Origin: CAZAKZ01 sp964485695
GTDB lineage: Bacteria; Planctomycetota; JAFGQW01
DNA: 22,324 bases
Direction of reading: 5' to 3'
NCBI GenBank assembly: GCA_964485695.1
Contig: CAZAKZ010000094.1
Coordinates: 1 to 22,324, forward strand
Shown in pieces: positions 1 to 7,403 of this stretch. Below the pieces are notes generated by a model. The model saw nothing but the letters and a program-made list of their open reading frames with translations. It was not told the origin of the DNA and did not search any database. The translations under genes and the position numbers were made by a program. The number at the start of each line of letters is the position of its first letter. Position 1 is the stretch's first letter.

Positions 1-26
1 GCCGGACAAACTCGTGCATGTTTATC

Positions 27-38
27 GGACATATGTCC
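27..38. other. 12-base perfect palindrome
   Basis: GGACATATGTCC reads the same on both strands. It lies ahead of the terminator hairpin at 89-123, so it belongs to the end or 3' side of an unseen upstream unit. It could be a dimeric regulator site or chance; there is no second copy nearby. Confidence 0.25.
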
Positions 39-88
39 TTGGAGAGCACATTTAGAGTTGATCGATTCCTTCGGCTATTGATTGAATG

Positions 89-123
89 GAAAGCCCCCCG
101 GGTTTGAGACCCGGAGGGCTTTC
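89..123 (+). terminator. Intrinsic terminator hairpin of an upstream gene
   Basis: The arms 89-103 and 109-123 pair over 15 bases with a single mismatch around a 5-base loop (TTGAG). The stem is GC-rich in the middle and has an AAAG/CTTT base, followed by TGTCATT. The T run is short and partly inside the stem. No gene is visible in the 88 bases before it, so it probably ends a gene outside the window. The symmetric arms would also allow function on the other strand. Confidence 0.75.
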
Positions 124-648
124 TGTCATTCGAATCTTGGGGTCAGGGCCAGGTATCCTGATCACACCTGAAACGTTGATCTCACCGTGGTCCAACTACG
201 GTCGAATTCTGGATTCCCCGGTTGCCATTCGCAAGGCCGCAATGCTGGCAATTCTGTGAAGTGGGTGGCTTAGGGCAGGTAACGAGTCAGATCGAAGCGC
301 GTCACAATGACGGTGCGAGTGGACTACGAGTCGTGAGCGGTAATTATTGATTTCACTACCTGAAGCACCCTCCAAGTCGGCTCGATTCCCAACCTGTTTT
401 TGAATCGAGCGGTAGTTCATCGTCTCTTGTGCCTATCGAAGTCGATGGACCATCATTCCTTCCAGTCACCTGTCCATGAATGAGAAATCCACATAACTGC
501 TTATATAGAAATAAGATAGTCACGCCGCGAAGTTCCTCCCGCTTGCAGACGCCATATGCAGCCCTCCGGACCGGCAAAAAACCGACATACGCCGTGTTAT
601 GACCGGCCTCGCTTGCGGTACCATGGACAGTTGCCATGGAGCAGAGAG
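124..648. other. Gene-free leader region upstream of the sigma factor
   Basis: No open frame here has a believable start, codon pattern or recognisable product. The part around 480-530 is clearly more AT-rich than its surroundings (CTTATATAGAAATAAGATAG at 499-518) and is the most likely place for the promoter of the sigma-kinase operon, but no -35/-10 pair with good spacing could be assigned. The last 30 bases hold a CCATGG pair described separately. Confidence 0.4.
621..641 (+). promoter_or_regulatory. CCATGG hairpin overlapping the sigma factor ribosome binding site
   Basis: CCATGG occurs at 621-626 and 634-639, separated by 7 bases. Because CCATGG is self-complementary, the two copies can pair as a 6-bp stem with a 7-base loop. 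The second copy contains the first two bases of the Shine-Dalgarno sequence GGAG (638-641), which sits 7 bases before the ATG at 649. Folding would partly hide the ribosome binding site. It could equally be a pair of protein-binding half sites or coincidence. Confidence 0.3.
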
Positions 649-1278
649 ATGTCGGATCCGACCCCGTCGACGATGAAATGGCTGGCTGACTTGAAGCAGG
701 GACGTCCTGCCACGTTTGCCCGGCTCTTCGAGCACTTTCGGCCCCGTCTCCGCCGGATGGTGGAGCTCAGGCTCGATCCCCGCGTGGCCGGCCGCGTGGA
801 TCCCTCCGACGTACTCCAGGAAACCTACCTCGACGCGGAGCAGCGGGTTTTCGAATACGTCGCCAACCCGGAAGTGGAGCTCTACGTGTGGCTGCGATCC
901 CAGACGTGGGATCGTCTGGTCATGCTCCAGCGCCGCCACCTCGGCGCTCAGTGCCGTGCCGTGGGGCGAGAGCGGGTTGCGCTGCCTGTGGCTTCTTCCG
1001 TGGTGCTGGCCGGCCAGCTCGTGGCCGACCAGACGTCTCCGAGCCAGGACGCCGTTCGCGCCGAGGTGTGCGCGCGAGTGAAGGAAGCCGTGGAGCGCCT
1101 CGAGGACGAGGACAGGGAGGTGATCCTGCTCCGTCACTTCGAGGGTCTGTCCAACCTTGAGACCGCACAAGCGCTCGGATTGACGCCGTCGGGCGCTTCC
1201 ATGCGTTACGGACGCGCTCTGGTCCGGCTGAAAGAGGGCCTGACGGCCGGGGGCTTTGCGGAAGGCTCGTCGACATGA
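649..1278 (+). CDS. ECF-type RNA polymerase sigma factor, planctomycete subfamily
   Basis: A 209-residue sigma-70 family factor of the extracytoplasmic-function type that should direct RNA polymerase to a specific set of promoters. Region 2 is seen at about residues 20-65 (ARLFEHFRPRLRRMVELRL, then RVDPSDVLQETYLDA, a signature of planctomycete ECF factors). Region 4 is at about 150-200 (LEDEDREVILLRHFEGLS, then an ALGLTPSGASMRYGRALVRL helix-turn-helix). I chose the ATG at 649 because GGAG (638-641) stands 7 bases before it and region 2 begins soon after; an in-frame ATG at 556 would add 31 residues unlike the family. Its TGA overlaps the ATG of the kinase gene (ATGA, 1275-1278). ECF factors linked to Ser/Thr kinases can be controlled by phosphorylation rather than by a membrane anti-sigma factor; none is encoded here. 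Target promoters are unknown. Confidence 0.92.
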   Translation: MSDPTPSTMKWLADLKQGRPATFARLFEHFRPRLRRMVELRLDPRVAGRVDPSDVLQETYLDAEQRVFEYVANPEVELYVWLRSQTWDRLVMLQRRHLGAQCRAVGRERVALPVASSVVLAGQLVADQTSPSQDAVRAEVCARVKEAVERLEDEDREVILLRHFEGLSNLETAQALGLTPSGASMRYGRALVRLKEGLTAGGFAEGSST

Positions 1279-4200
1279 GCGCACACGACGAGCACGAGTA
1301 TCTCGCACTGGCGGCCGTGGCCGACCAGGTGAACGACGCACTCGCCGCAGGTCAGACACCCGATGTGGAGGCCATGGTGGCGGAGCACCCCGGGCTCGAG
1401 GACTCCATCCGACAGCTCGTCCCCGCACTGGCCGCCCTGCAGGAGCTGGCACCTGCCGGTGTGACCGAGACGCATCTCGATGTGCTGCAAGACCAGACGC
1501 GGGGTATCTTGGGTGACTTCCGCATCTTACGCGAAGTGGGCCGGGGCGGAATGGGTGTCGTGTATGAAGCCGAGCAGGTCTCACTCGGCCGCAAGGTGGC
1601 GCTCAAGGTGCTGCCGTTCGCGAATGTCCTCGACAAACGGCACCTCCAGCGGTTTCAGATCGAAGCGCAGGCCGCGGCCCGCCTTCACCACGGCAACATC
1701 GTGCCCGTGTACGGGGTGGGGGAGGAGCGCGGGGTTCACTACTATTCCATGCAGTTCGTGGAGGGTCACACGCTGGCCGACGTGATCGCCGAACTGGGAT
1801 CGAACGACGAAAAGCCGGCATCGAATGCTACACAGGCAATCCTCCTGGACCGTTCAGGCGATGCGACCGGAGCCGGTGCACGATCGTCCGCAGAGACGCT
1901 GTCGTCGGGCGCAAGCACGCGGAGCCGCTCCTTCTTCCGCGCCGTGGCCCGGGTGGGTATCCAGGCGGCCGAGGCCCTCGACCACGCGCATACGATGGGC
2001 GTGATCCACCGGGACGTGAAACCTTCCAACCTCCTGGTGGACGGGGGCGGCCAGGTGTGGGTGACCGACTTCGGTCTGGCCCGCCTGGCCGGAGATCCGG
2101 GCATGACCATGTCTGGCGACCTCCTGGGCACACTCCGCTACATGAGCCCGGAGCAGTCAGCGGCCACTCGGGCACCGGTCGACTTCCACACCGACATCTA
2201 CTCGCTCGGGGCCACGCTCTACGAACTGCTCACGCTGCGGCCGGCGATGGAGGGAAGCGACCGTCGCACACTGTTGCAGAAAATCGGCCAGGAAGAACTA
2301 CAGCCCATGCGGCGCTGGAATCCGGCCACCCCGGCGGAACTCCAGATGATCGTACAAAAAGCGATGGCCAAGGATCCCTCGGACCGGTACACCTCGGCCG
2401 GTGAACTGGCCACGGACTTGCGACGCTTTCTCGATGACGAGCCGATCCAGGCCAGGCCACCCACGCTTATGCAGCAGGCGCGCAAGTGGATGCACCGGCA
2501 TCAGGGCGTGGTCACCTCAGCGCTGGCCGTGCTCGTGGTCACAGCAGCAGCGCTCTCCGCGAGCAGCCTTCTCATCTGGCGAGCCAAGACACGGACCGAG
2601 GCGGCGCTCCACAATGCGGAGCAGGCCCGTATCGAGGCCGAGTTCAACTTCCGTCGGGCTCGTCGGGCCGTCAACGATCTGCTCACGAAGCCGGCCGAGG
2701 GGGCCTTTGTCTTCATGCCCGGCCACGTGCCCCTCGGCCGGGAGCTCCTGGAGGAAGCGATCCGACACTACGAGACGTTTCTCTCCGAACGTGACGAACC
2801 GGAAGTCCGGGGCGAGCTGGCGCGGCTCTATCAATCGCTGTCCAATGTCCTGTGCAACCTCGGGCAGCATGAAGATGCACTCCGGGCTTCGGCATCCGAG
2901 ATCCGGCTGCTCGAGGATAACGTAAGAGTGCCGAACTCGAATCCCGTGATGCGGCGACGCCTGGCCGGAGCGCTGTCCACCCGGGCGCGGACCCTGACGA
3001 TTGTCCGGCGCCTCGAGGAAGCGGAGCAGGTCTTCCGGGAGGCCAGGGCATACTACGACGCCTTCCTGGCAGGACATCCCGAAGATCCGGATGGACAGAT
3101 CGGCCTGGGCGCTCTGCACTCCAGGTATGGGCGAATGCTCAGGATCGACGGCCGGCTCGCCGAGGCGGTGCGGGAAGATCGGCGCGCGGTGGCCCTGGGC
3201 GAGGCGGCTTGTGCTCTGCGCGATGACGAATTGAGTCGTCATGCGGTTGCACACTGGCGAAACAACCTGGGTGCCCACCTCAACGACCTGGGAAAGGCGG
3301 CAGAAGCGGTGTCGGAGTACGAAAAAGCGAGCGAATACTTCGCCGACGCCGTGACCCGATTTCCAGAAAATCCTACCCTGAAGTCGAACCGTGCCCTCGC
3401 GCACTACAACCTCGGTGGTCCCCTCGGACGCCTGGGCCGCTCCCGGGAAGCGGAGCGGCATTTCCGCACCGCGATCCGTCTGTATCGAGAACTCCGCTCT
3501 GACTTTCCCTCGGTGCCCGAGTACGCCTACGACTGGGCCCGGTCGAGTATCGGGCTGGCCACGCTGCTGTCCAGGCATGGACGACGGAAGGGTGAGGCGC
3601 GCGCCCGGCTCGAGACCGCTGGGCGCGAGCTGGAAAAGCTGGTGGCCCGCTGCCCCGGGGTGCCCGCCTACCGGCACGACCTGTCGGTCGTCTACATGAG
3701 GCGGCATGGATTCCTGGCTGCCGACGGCCGGCCGGCCGAGGCCGAGGCAGCTCTCCGGCGTGCAATCGACGAACTGTCGGACGGATCGACGGATGCATCC
3801 ACGAGCCGGCCTCAGCAGGATAACCTTGCCCATGTCCACCTCGTGCTCGCCGGGTTTCTGCACGGGGCAGGACGGTTGCCGGAGGCGGAAAACGCGGCCC
3901 GCCACGCTATCGCGCTGTTCGGCCAGTGCGGCACCGAGAGTACACTTTCTCACAAGGGTCGGCGGAATCTGGCCGCCGGCCACAACCTCCTCGGCCTGAT
4001 TCGCCAGGGCCAGGAATTACACGCCGAGGCCGAGGCGTTCTACCGGAAAGGCATCGCCGTGCTTGCGCGGCTGCAGGCCGCGGTTCAGGATCCGCAGCGA
4101 TACCACTCGCTCCACGCCATGCTGCTCAGCAACCTGGGCAGCAGCCTGGAGAGCCAGGAACGATTCCGGGAGGCGATCGTGGAACTGGAAAAGGCGCTGG

Positions 4201-4634
4201 CCACGATGCCTACCCACTCCGACGCCACGTTGAACCTGGCATGGTGTCTGGTCGCAGTTCCCGAATCCGAGCTTCGCGATGCGGCGCGAGCGGAAAAGCT
4301 GGCCCGGGACATGGTCCGCAAGGATCCGAACAAGCTCAACGGCTGGAACACCCTGGCTGTGGCGCTGTTTCGGTGCGGCAAGGACAAACAGGCGATCCGG
4401 GCCCTTCGAAGGGCCGCGGATCTGGAAGGACCGCGGACGCTTTACCGCGACTTCGTGCTGGCCATGGTGAGGTGGCGGCTGGGCGAGCCCGAGCAAGCGG
4501 GCGCAGTTTACGACGAAGCCATACGGACCCTTCGCAATTCAAAAGCGGTACGGCCGTACCTGACTGCCGTGGCACAGGAAGCGGCCGCGCTTCTCGGGCG
4601 GAGGGATGCCGGTAGGAAGGAACGGACGCCATGA
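1275..4634 (+). CDS. Membrane Ser/Thr protein kinase with TPR sensor region (first of two)
   Basis: A 1119-residue Hanks-type kinase. Residues 1-78 form a planctomycete-type N-terminal helical extension (EYLALAAV..., AGQTPDVEAMVAEHPGLEDSI). The kinase domain spans about 82-388: glycine loop GRGGMG (89-94), ATP lysine K111, helix-C glutamate E130, catalytic HRD (245-247) with K249 and N252, DFG (265-267) and SPE (291-293). All catalytic residues are present, so it should be active. A Ser/Thr/Ala-rich insert of about 40 residues (174-217) could hold phosphorylation sites. One membrane helix (about 412-434), preceded by basic residues, puts the kinase in the cytoplasm and the remaining 680 residues outside. 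That part starts with a charged helical stretch and continues as TPR-like repeats (for example around 980-1100). The start overlaps the sigma gene stop, with GGAAGG 9 bases upstream. The likely role is to sense an envelope signal and phosphorylate the sigma factor or other targets; the signal is unknown. Confidence 0.93.
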   Translation: MSAHDEHEYLALAAVADQVNDALAAGQTPDVEAMVAEHPGLEDSIRQLVPALAALQELAPAGVTETHLDVLQDQTRGILGDFRILREVGRGGMGVVYEAEQVSLGRKVALKVLPFANVLDKRHLQRFQIEAQAAARLHHGNIVPVYGVGEERGVHYYSMQFVEGHTLADVIAELGSNDEKPASNATQAILLDRSGDATGAGARSSAETLSSGASTRSRSFFRAVARVGIQAAEALDHAHTMGVIHRDVKPSNLLVDGGGQVWVTDFGLARLAGDPGMTMSGDLLGTLRYMSPEQSAATRAPVDFHTDIYSLGATLYELLTLRPAMEGSDRRTLLQKIGQEELQPMRRWNPATPAELQMIVQKAMAKDPSDRYTSAGELATDLRRFLDDEPIQARPPTLMQQARKWMHRHQGVVTSALAVLVVTAAALSASSLLIWRAKTRTEAALHNAEQARIEAEFNFRRARRAVNDLLTKPAEGAFVFMPGHVPLGRELLEEAIRHYETFLSERDEPEVRGELARLYQSLSNVLCNLGQHEDALRASASEIRLLEDNVRVPNSNPVMRRRLAGALSTRARTLTIVRRLEEAEQVFREARAYYDAFLAGHPEDPDGQIGLGALHSRYGRMLRIDGRLAEAVREDRRAVALGEAACALRDDELSRHAVAHWRNNLGAHLNDLGKAAEAVSEYEKASEYFADAVTRFPENPTLKSNRALAHYNLGGPLGRLGRSREAERHFRTAIRLYRELRSDFPSVPEYAYDWARSSIGLATLLSRHGRRKGEARARLETAGRELEKLVARCPGVPAYRHDLSVVYMRRHGFLAADGRPAEAEAALRRAIDELSDGSTDASTSRPQQDNLAHVHLVLAGFLHGAGRLPEAENAARHAIALFGQCGTESTLSHKGRRNLAAGHNLLGLIRQGQELHAEAEAFYRKGIAVLARLQAAVQDPQRYHSLHAMLLSNLGSSLESQERFREAIVELEKALATMPTHSDATLNLAWCLVAVPESELRDAARAEKLARDMVRKDPNKLNGWNTLAVALFRCGKDKQAIRALRRAADLEGPRTLYRDFVLAMVRWRLGEPEQAGAVYDEAIRTLRNSKAVRPYLTAVAQEAAALLGRRDAGRKERTP

Positions 4635-7303
4635 GTCCTCCGGCCACCGTTCCAGACCTCCCGCGAGACCTCGGTGACTTTCGCATCCTGCGGGAAATCG
4701 GCCGGGGCGGAATGGGCGTCGTGTACGAAGCGGAGCAGCAGTCCCTGCGCCGCCGCGTGGCGCTCAAGGTGCTGCCCTTTGCTGCGGGGCTGGATCCAAA
4801 GCGCCTCGTACGGTTCCGTATCGAAGTGCAGGCGGCGGCGCGGCTCCACCACTCCAACATCGTGCCCGTGTATGCCGTGGGCGAGGAAGCGGGCGTTCAC
4901 TTTGCCGCCATGCAGTTCGTGGAGGGGCAGCCGCTGGATGCGGTGATCCGCGAACTGCGGGCAAACGCTGATGCAGGGGTCCAGGAGGGGTCGAACAGCG
5001 CAGAGGTTTCGTCCATCACCTCGAACGGTTCCACGCACGACCGGGCGTTTTTCCGGGCGGTGGCCGGGCTGGGAATCCAGGCCGCCGACGCTCTTGACCA
5101 CGCCCACGAGATGGGGGTAGTGCACCGGGACGTGAAGCCGTCCAACCTGCTGGTGGACTCGGCCGGGAAGCTCTGGGTCGCCGACTTCGGGCTGGCCGAG
5201 CTGGAAGACGGAGCCTCGGAGGCCGGCTCCGAGGACGTGGCCGGCACGCTCCGCTACGCAAGTCCCGAGCAGCTGAAGGCACGCCGCGCGCCCATGGATC
5301 ACCGTACTGACGTCTACTCGCTGGGTGTCACGCTCTACGAGCTGATCGCGCTTTGCCCCGCGTTTCCCGGGCGCAACCGTGCAGCATTGCTGCGGCACAT
5401 CGCGCTGGACGAACCGCCGCGGCTACGGCGCTTGAATCCCGCGGTTCCGCCGCCGCTCGAGACGATCGTGCACGAGGCCATGGCCAAGACGCCGGACGAG
5501 CGCTACCCCTCGGCGCGAGCGCTGGTCGAGGACCTGCGGCGGTACCTCGCAGACCGGCCCATCGAGGCACGACGCCCCTCCCTCTTTCACCGGTCCATCC
5601 AGTGGGTCCGACGGCACCGCACGCTTTCCACGGCAGCGGCCGGCATCCTGGTCGTGCTCGTCACATTCCTGGCTGTGACCACGGCGGTTCTCTGGCAGGA
5701 GCGGGAGGCCAAGGCGGCGGCCTTGCGCACCACGGAAAATAGCGTGCGGCAAGCGGAAACAAACTACGCACGAACACTGTCCATTGTGGATCGGGTCGTG
5801 AGCCGGATCGGGGAGGCGTCGCTCGCACCCGCGCCCGGGTTGACTCAGGTGCGGGCCAGGGTCCTTGGCAAAGCGCTTGCCTTCTACAGAGAAGCCCGAC
5901 CGCGCAGTCCGGATGACCCGGTGTTTCTGGAGAAAGTGGGCCGTACCCTCATGTTCCGGGCCCGATACCTGGGCGAGCTGAGGCGAATCGAGAAGGCGGA
6001 AACCGTATACCGTCGCGCCATCGAGATCCTGAGCCGGGTGGCCGGATCGCCCGGCTGCTCGAGCCGGGCCGAGATGGATCGGGTCCAGTGTCTTGCAGGC
6101 CTTGGCCTGTTGCTCGGACAGCCCCAGCACCAGCGGCGAGAAGGAATCGAGCACCTGAAGAAAGCGATCACGGGACAGGAAGAGATCCTGGCTCGATTCC
6201 CGACGGCCGCGCACCGGCGGAAATTGATCGAGTTCTGGCTGAACCTTGCGGATGTCCAGAGGCGCGAGAAGCTCAGGAAGGAGCGGGATCGAAGCCTTGC
6301 TTGCGCGCTCAGCCTGCAGCGCGAGTCGATGAAGGAGGACGATGGCCCCAAGGCTCAGCGCGATCTGGCCACGCTCTACAACATGATCGGCCTCGGGCGG
6401 ATGGAGGATGAGCAGTATGCCGCCGCCGAGGAGCCGCTTCGGAGCGGCATCGCGATCTACCGGAGACTCCTCCGTGATGCTGAAGACAATGTTCGCCTCG
6501 AGAGTGAACTGGGGGCCCAGCTTCACAACCTGGCCATCGTGGTCTTCAGAACAGGACGTCTGAAGGATGGACTCGGACGGGTGGACGAGGCGATCGAGCA
6601 CCAGAAAAAGGCGTTCGAGTCGAATCGCTTTCACCCGCAGTACAGGGAGTTGCTCTGGAATCACTACCACCTCGTGGCCGATATCAACCTGGAGCGAGGC
6701 GATCACCTCACCGCTGCAAAAGCGGGCGCCATGCTGCCCAGGATCCGGCCGCAGTGGCTCCGGTCCTATCTCGACGGGGCCTCGACCTTCATTCGCTGCC
6801 ACCGGATTGCCGGGGACGATCCCGGCGCGGCCGATCGCTATGCGCGAAAGGCGCGGGCCCTCATCGACCGTGTGGCGAAAAATGCTGGAAACCAACCGGC
6901 CGTACTGAATCAGATCGCGCGCTACCTGGTAATCGTCCGCCTCGAGTTCAGGCAGCCCGAGCGAGCCCTCGAGCTCGCGCGCCGGGCCGCAGCCGGACTT
7001 CCGAACGGACAGATCGCGCACTGCGCCCTCGCCCTGGCCGCTTACCGGACTGGTCGTCTGGAGGAAGCCCTGGAGGCAGCCGAAAAGGCGCTCGAGCTAC
7101 CCAGCAAGATGCAGGACGCCTTCGCCGGGTACCTGATCACGATGATCCGGGCGCGCCAGGGGAAACTGGAGGCGGCGCGGACCCAGCTGGAGGAGAGCGT
7201 GGCCTGGATGAAAAAGAACCACGCGCATTGCAAGGAGTGTCGCCGGATGCGTCGCGAGGCGGAGCGGGTTTTGAAGGAGGAGGCGGCCAGGGGAAGACAG
7301 TGA
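4631..7303 (+). CDS. Membrane Ser/Thr protein kinase with TPR sensor region (second, paralogous)
   Basis: An 890-residue tandem paralogue of the preceding kinase. It lacks that protein's long N-terminal extension; the kinase domain begins near residue 15. Seen are GRGGMG (24-29), K46, E65, HRD (165-167), K169, N172, DFG (185-187) and SPE (211-213), a complete active-site set. A polar insert (about 110-138) sits where the first kinase has its insert. One membrane helix (about 332-354) follows RRHR, giving a cytoplasmic kinase and an external C-terminal region of about 530 residues with TPR-like helices, clearest near 640-860. The ATG overlaps the previous stop (ATGA) and AGGAAGG (4614-4620) precedes it, so the two kinases should be made together. 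Conserved kinase halves with strongly diverged C-terminal halves suggest duplication followed by different signal recognition. Confidence 0.92.
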   Translation: MSPPATVPDLPRDLGDFRILREIGRGGMGVVYEAEQQSLRRRVALKVLPFAAGLDPKRLVRFRIEVQAAARLHHSNIVPVYAVGEEAGVHFAAMQFVEGQPLDAVIRELRANADAGVQEGSNSAEVSSITSNGSTHDRAFFRAVAGLGIQAADALDHAHEMGVVHRDVKPSNLLVDSAGKLWVADFGLAELEDGASEAGSEDVAGTLRYASPEQLKARRAPMDHRTDVYSLGVTLYELIALCPAFPGRNRAALLRHIALDEPPRLRRLNPAVPPPLETIVHEAMAKTPDERYPSARALVEDLRRYLADRPIEARRPSLFHRSIQWVRRHRTLSTAAAGILVVLVTFLAVTTAVLWQEREAKAAALRTTENSVRQAETNYARTLSIVDRVVSRIGEASLAPAPGLTQVRARVLGKALAFYREARPRSPDDPVFLEKVGRTLMFRARYLGELRRIEKAETVYRRAIEILSRVAGSPGCSSRAEMDRVQCLAGLGLLLGQPQHQRREGIEHLKKAITGQEEILARFPTAAHRRKLIEFWLNLADVQRREKLRKERDRSLACALSLQRESMKEDDGPKAQRDLATLYNMIGLGRMEDEQYAAAEEPLRSGIAIYRRLLRDAEDNVRLESELGAQLHNLAIVVFRTGRLKDGLGRVDEAIEHQKKAFESNRFHPQYRELLWNHYHLVADINLERGDHLTAAKAGAMLPRIRPQWLRSYLDGASTFIRCHRIAGDDPGAADRYARKARALIDRVAKNAGNQPAVLNQIARYLVIVRLEFRQPERALELARRAAAGLPNGQIAHCALALAAYRTGRLEEALEAAEKALELPSKMQDAFAGYLITMIRARQGKLEAARTQLEESVAWMKKNHAHCKECRRMRREAERVLKEEAARGRQ

Positions 7304-7351
7304 AGAAAATCGGCCTTTTCGCGTGAATCCGGGGGCTGGCGTGACAGTACC

Positions 7352-7367
7352 GGAACTGGAGAGTTCC
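7352..7367 (+). other. Small inverted repeat between kinase and propeller genes
   Basis: GGAACT and AGTTCC form a perfect 6-bp stem around a GGAG loop in the 100-base gap between the second kinase and the SBBP gene. There is no following T run, so it is not a convincing terminator; an attenuator, processing site or chance are all possible. Nothing else in the gap clearly marks a new promoter, so read-through from the kinase genes remains plausible. Confidence 0.25.
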
Positions 7368-7403
7368 AGAACGATCGAATCAACCAGGAAAGGTGTGGAA
7401 GTA

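Noticed and set aside
556..648. Longer in-frame start for the sigma factor at ATG 556
   Set aside because: The extra 31 residues are not like the family, and a well-placed GGAG supports ATG 649.
2517..3983. Long minus-strand open frame inside the first kinase gene
   Set aside because: High-GC shadow of the kinase frame with no domain, and no ribosome binding site; similar shadows at 520-1584, 5423-7021, 10670-12109 and 12263-13576 were rejected for the same reason.
7323..7403. GTG start 27 codons upstream of the first SBBP gene
   Set aside because: It would place the signal peptide inside the protein; the paralogue starts at the position equivalent to 7404.
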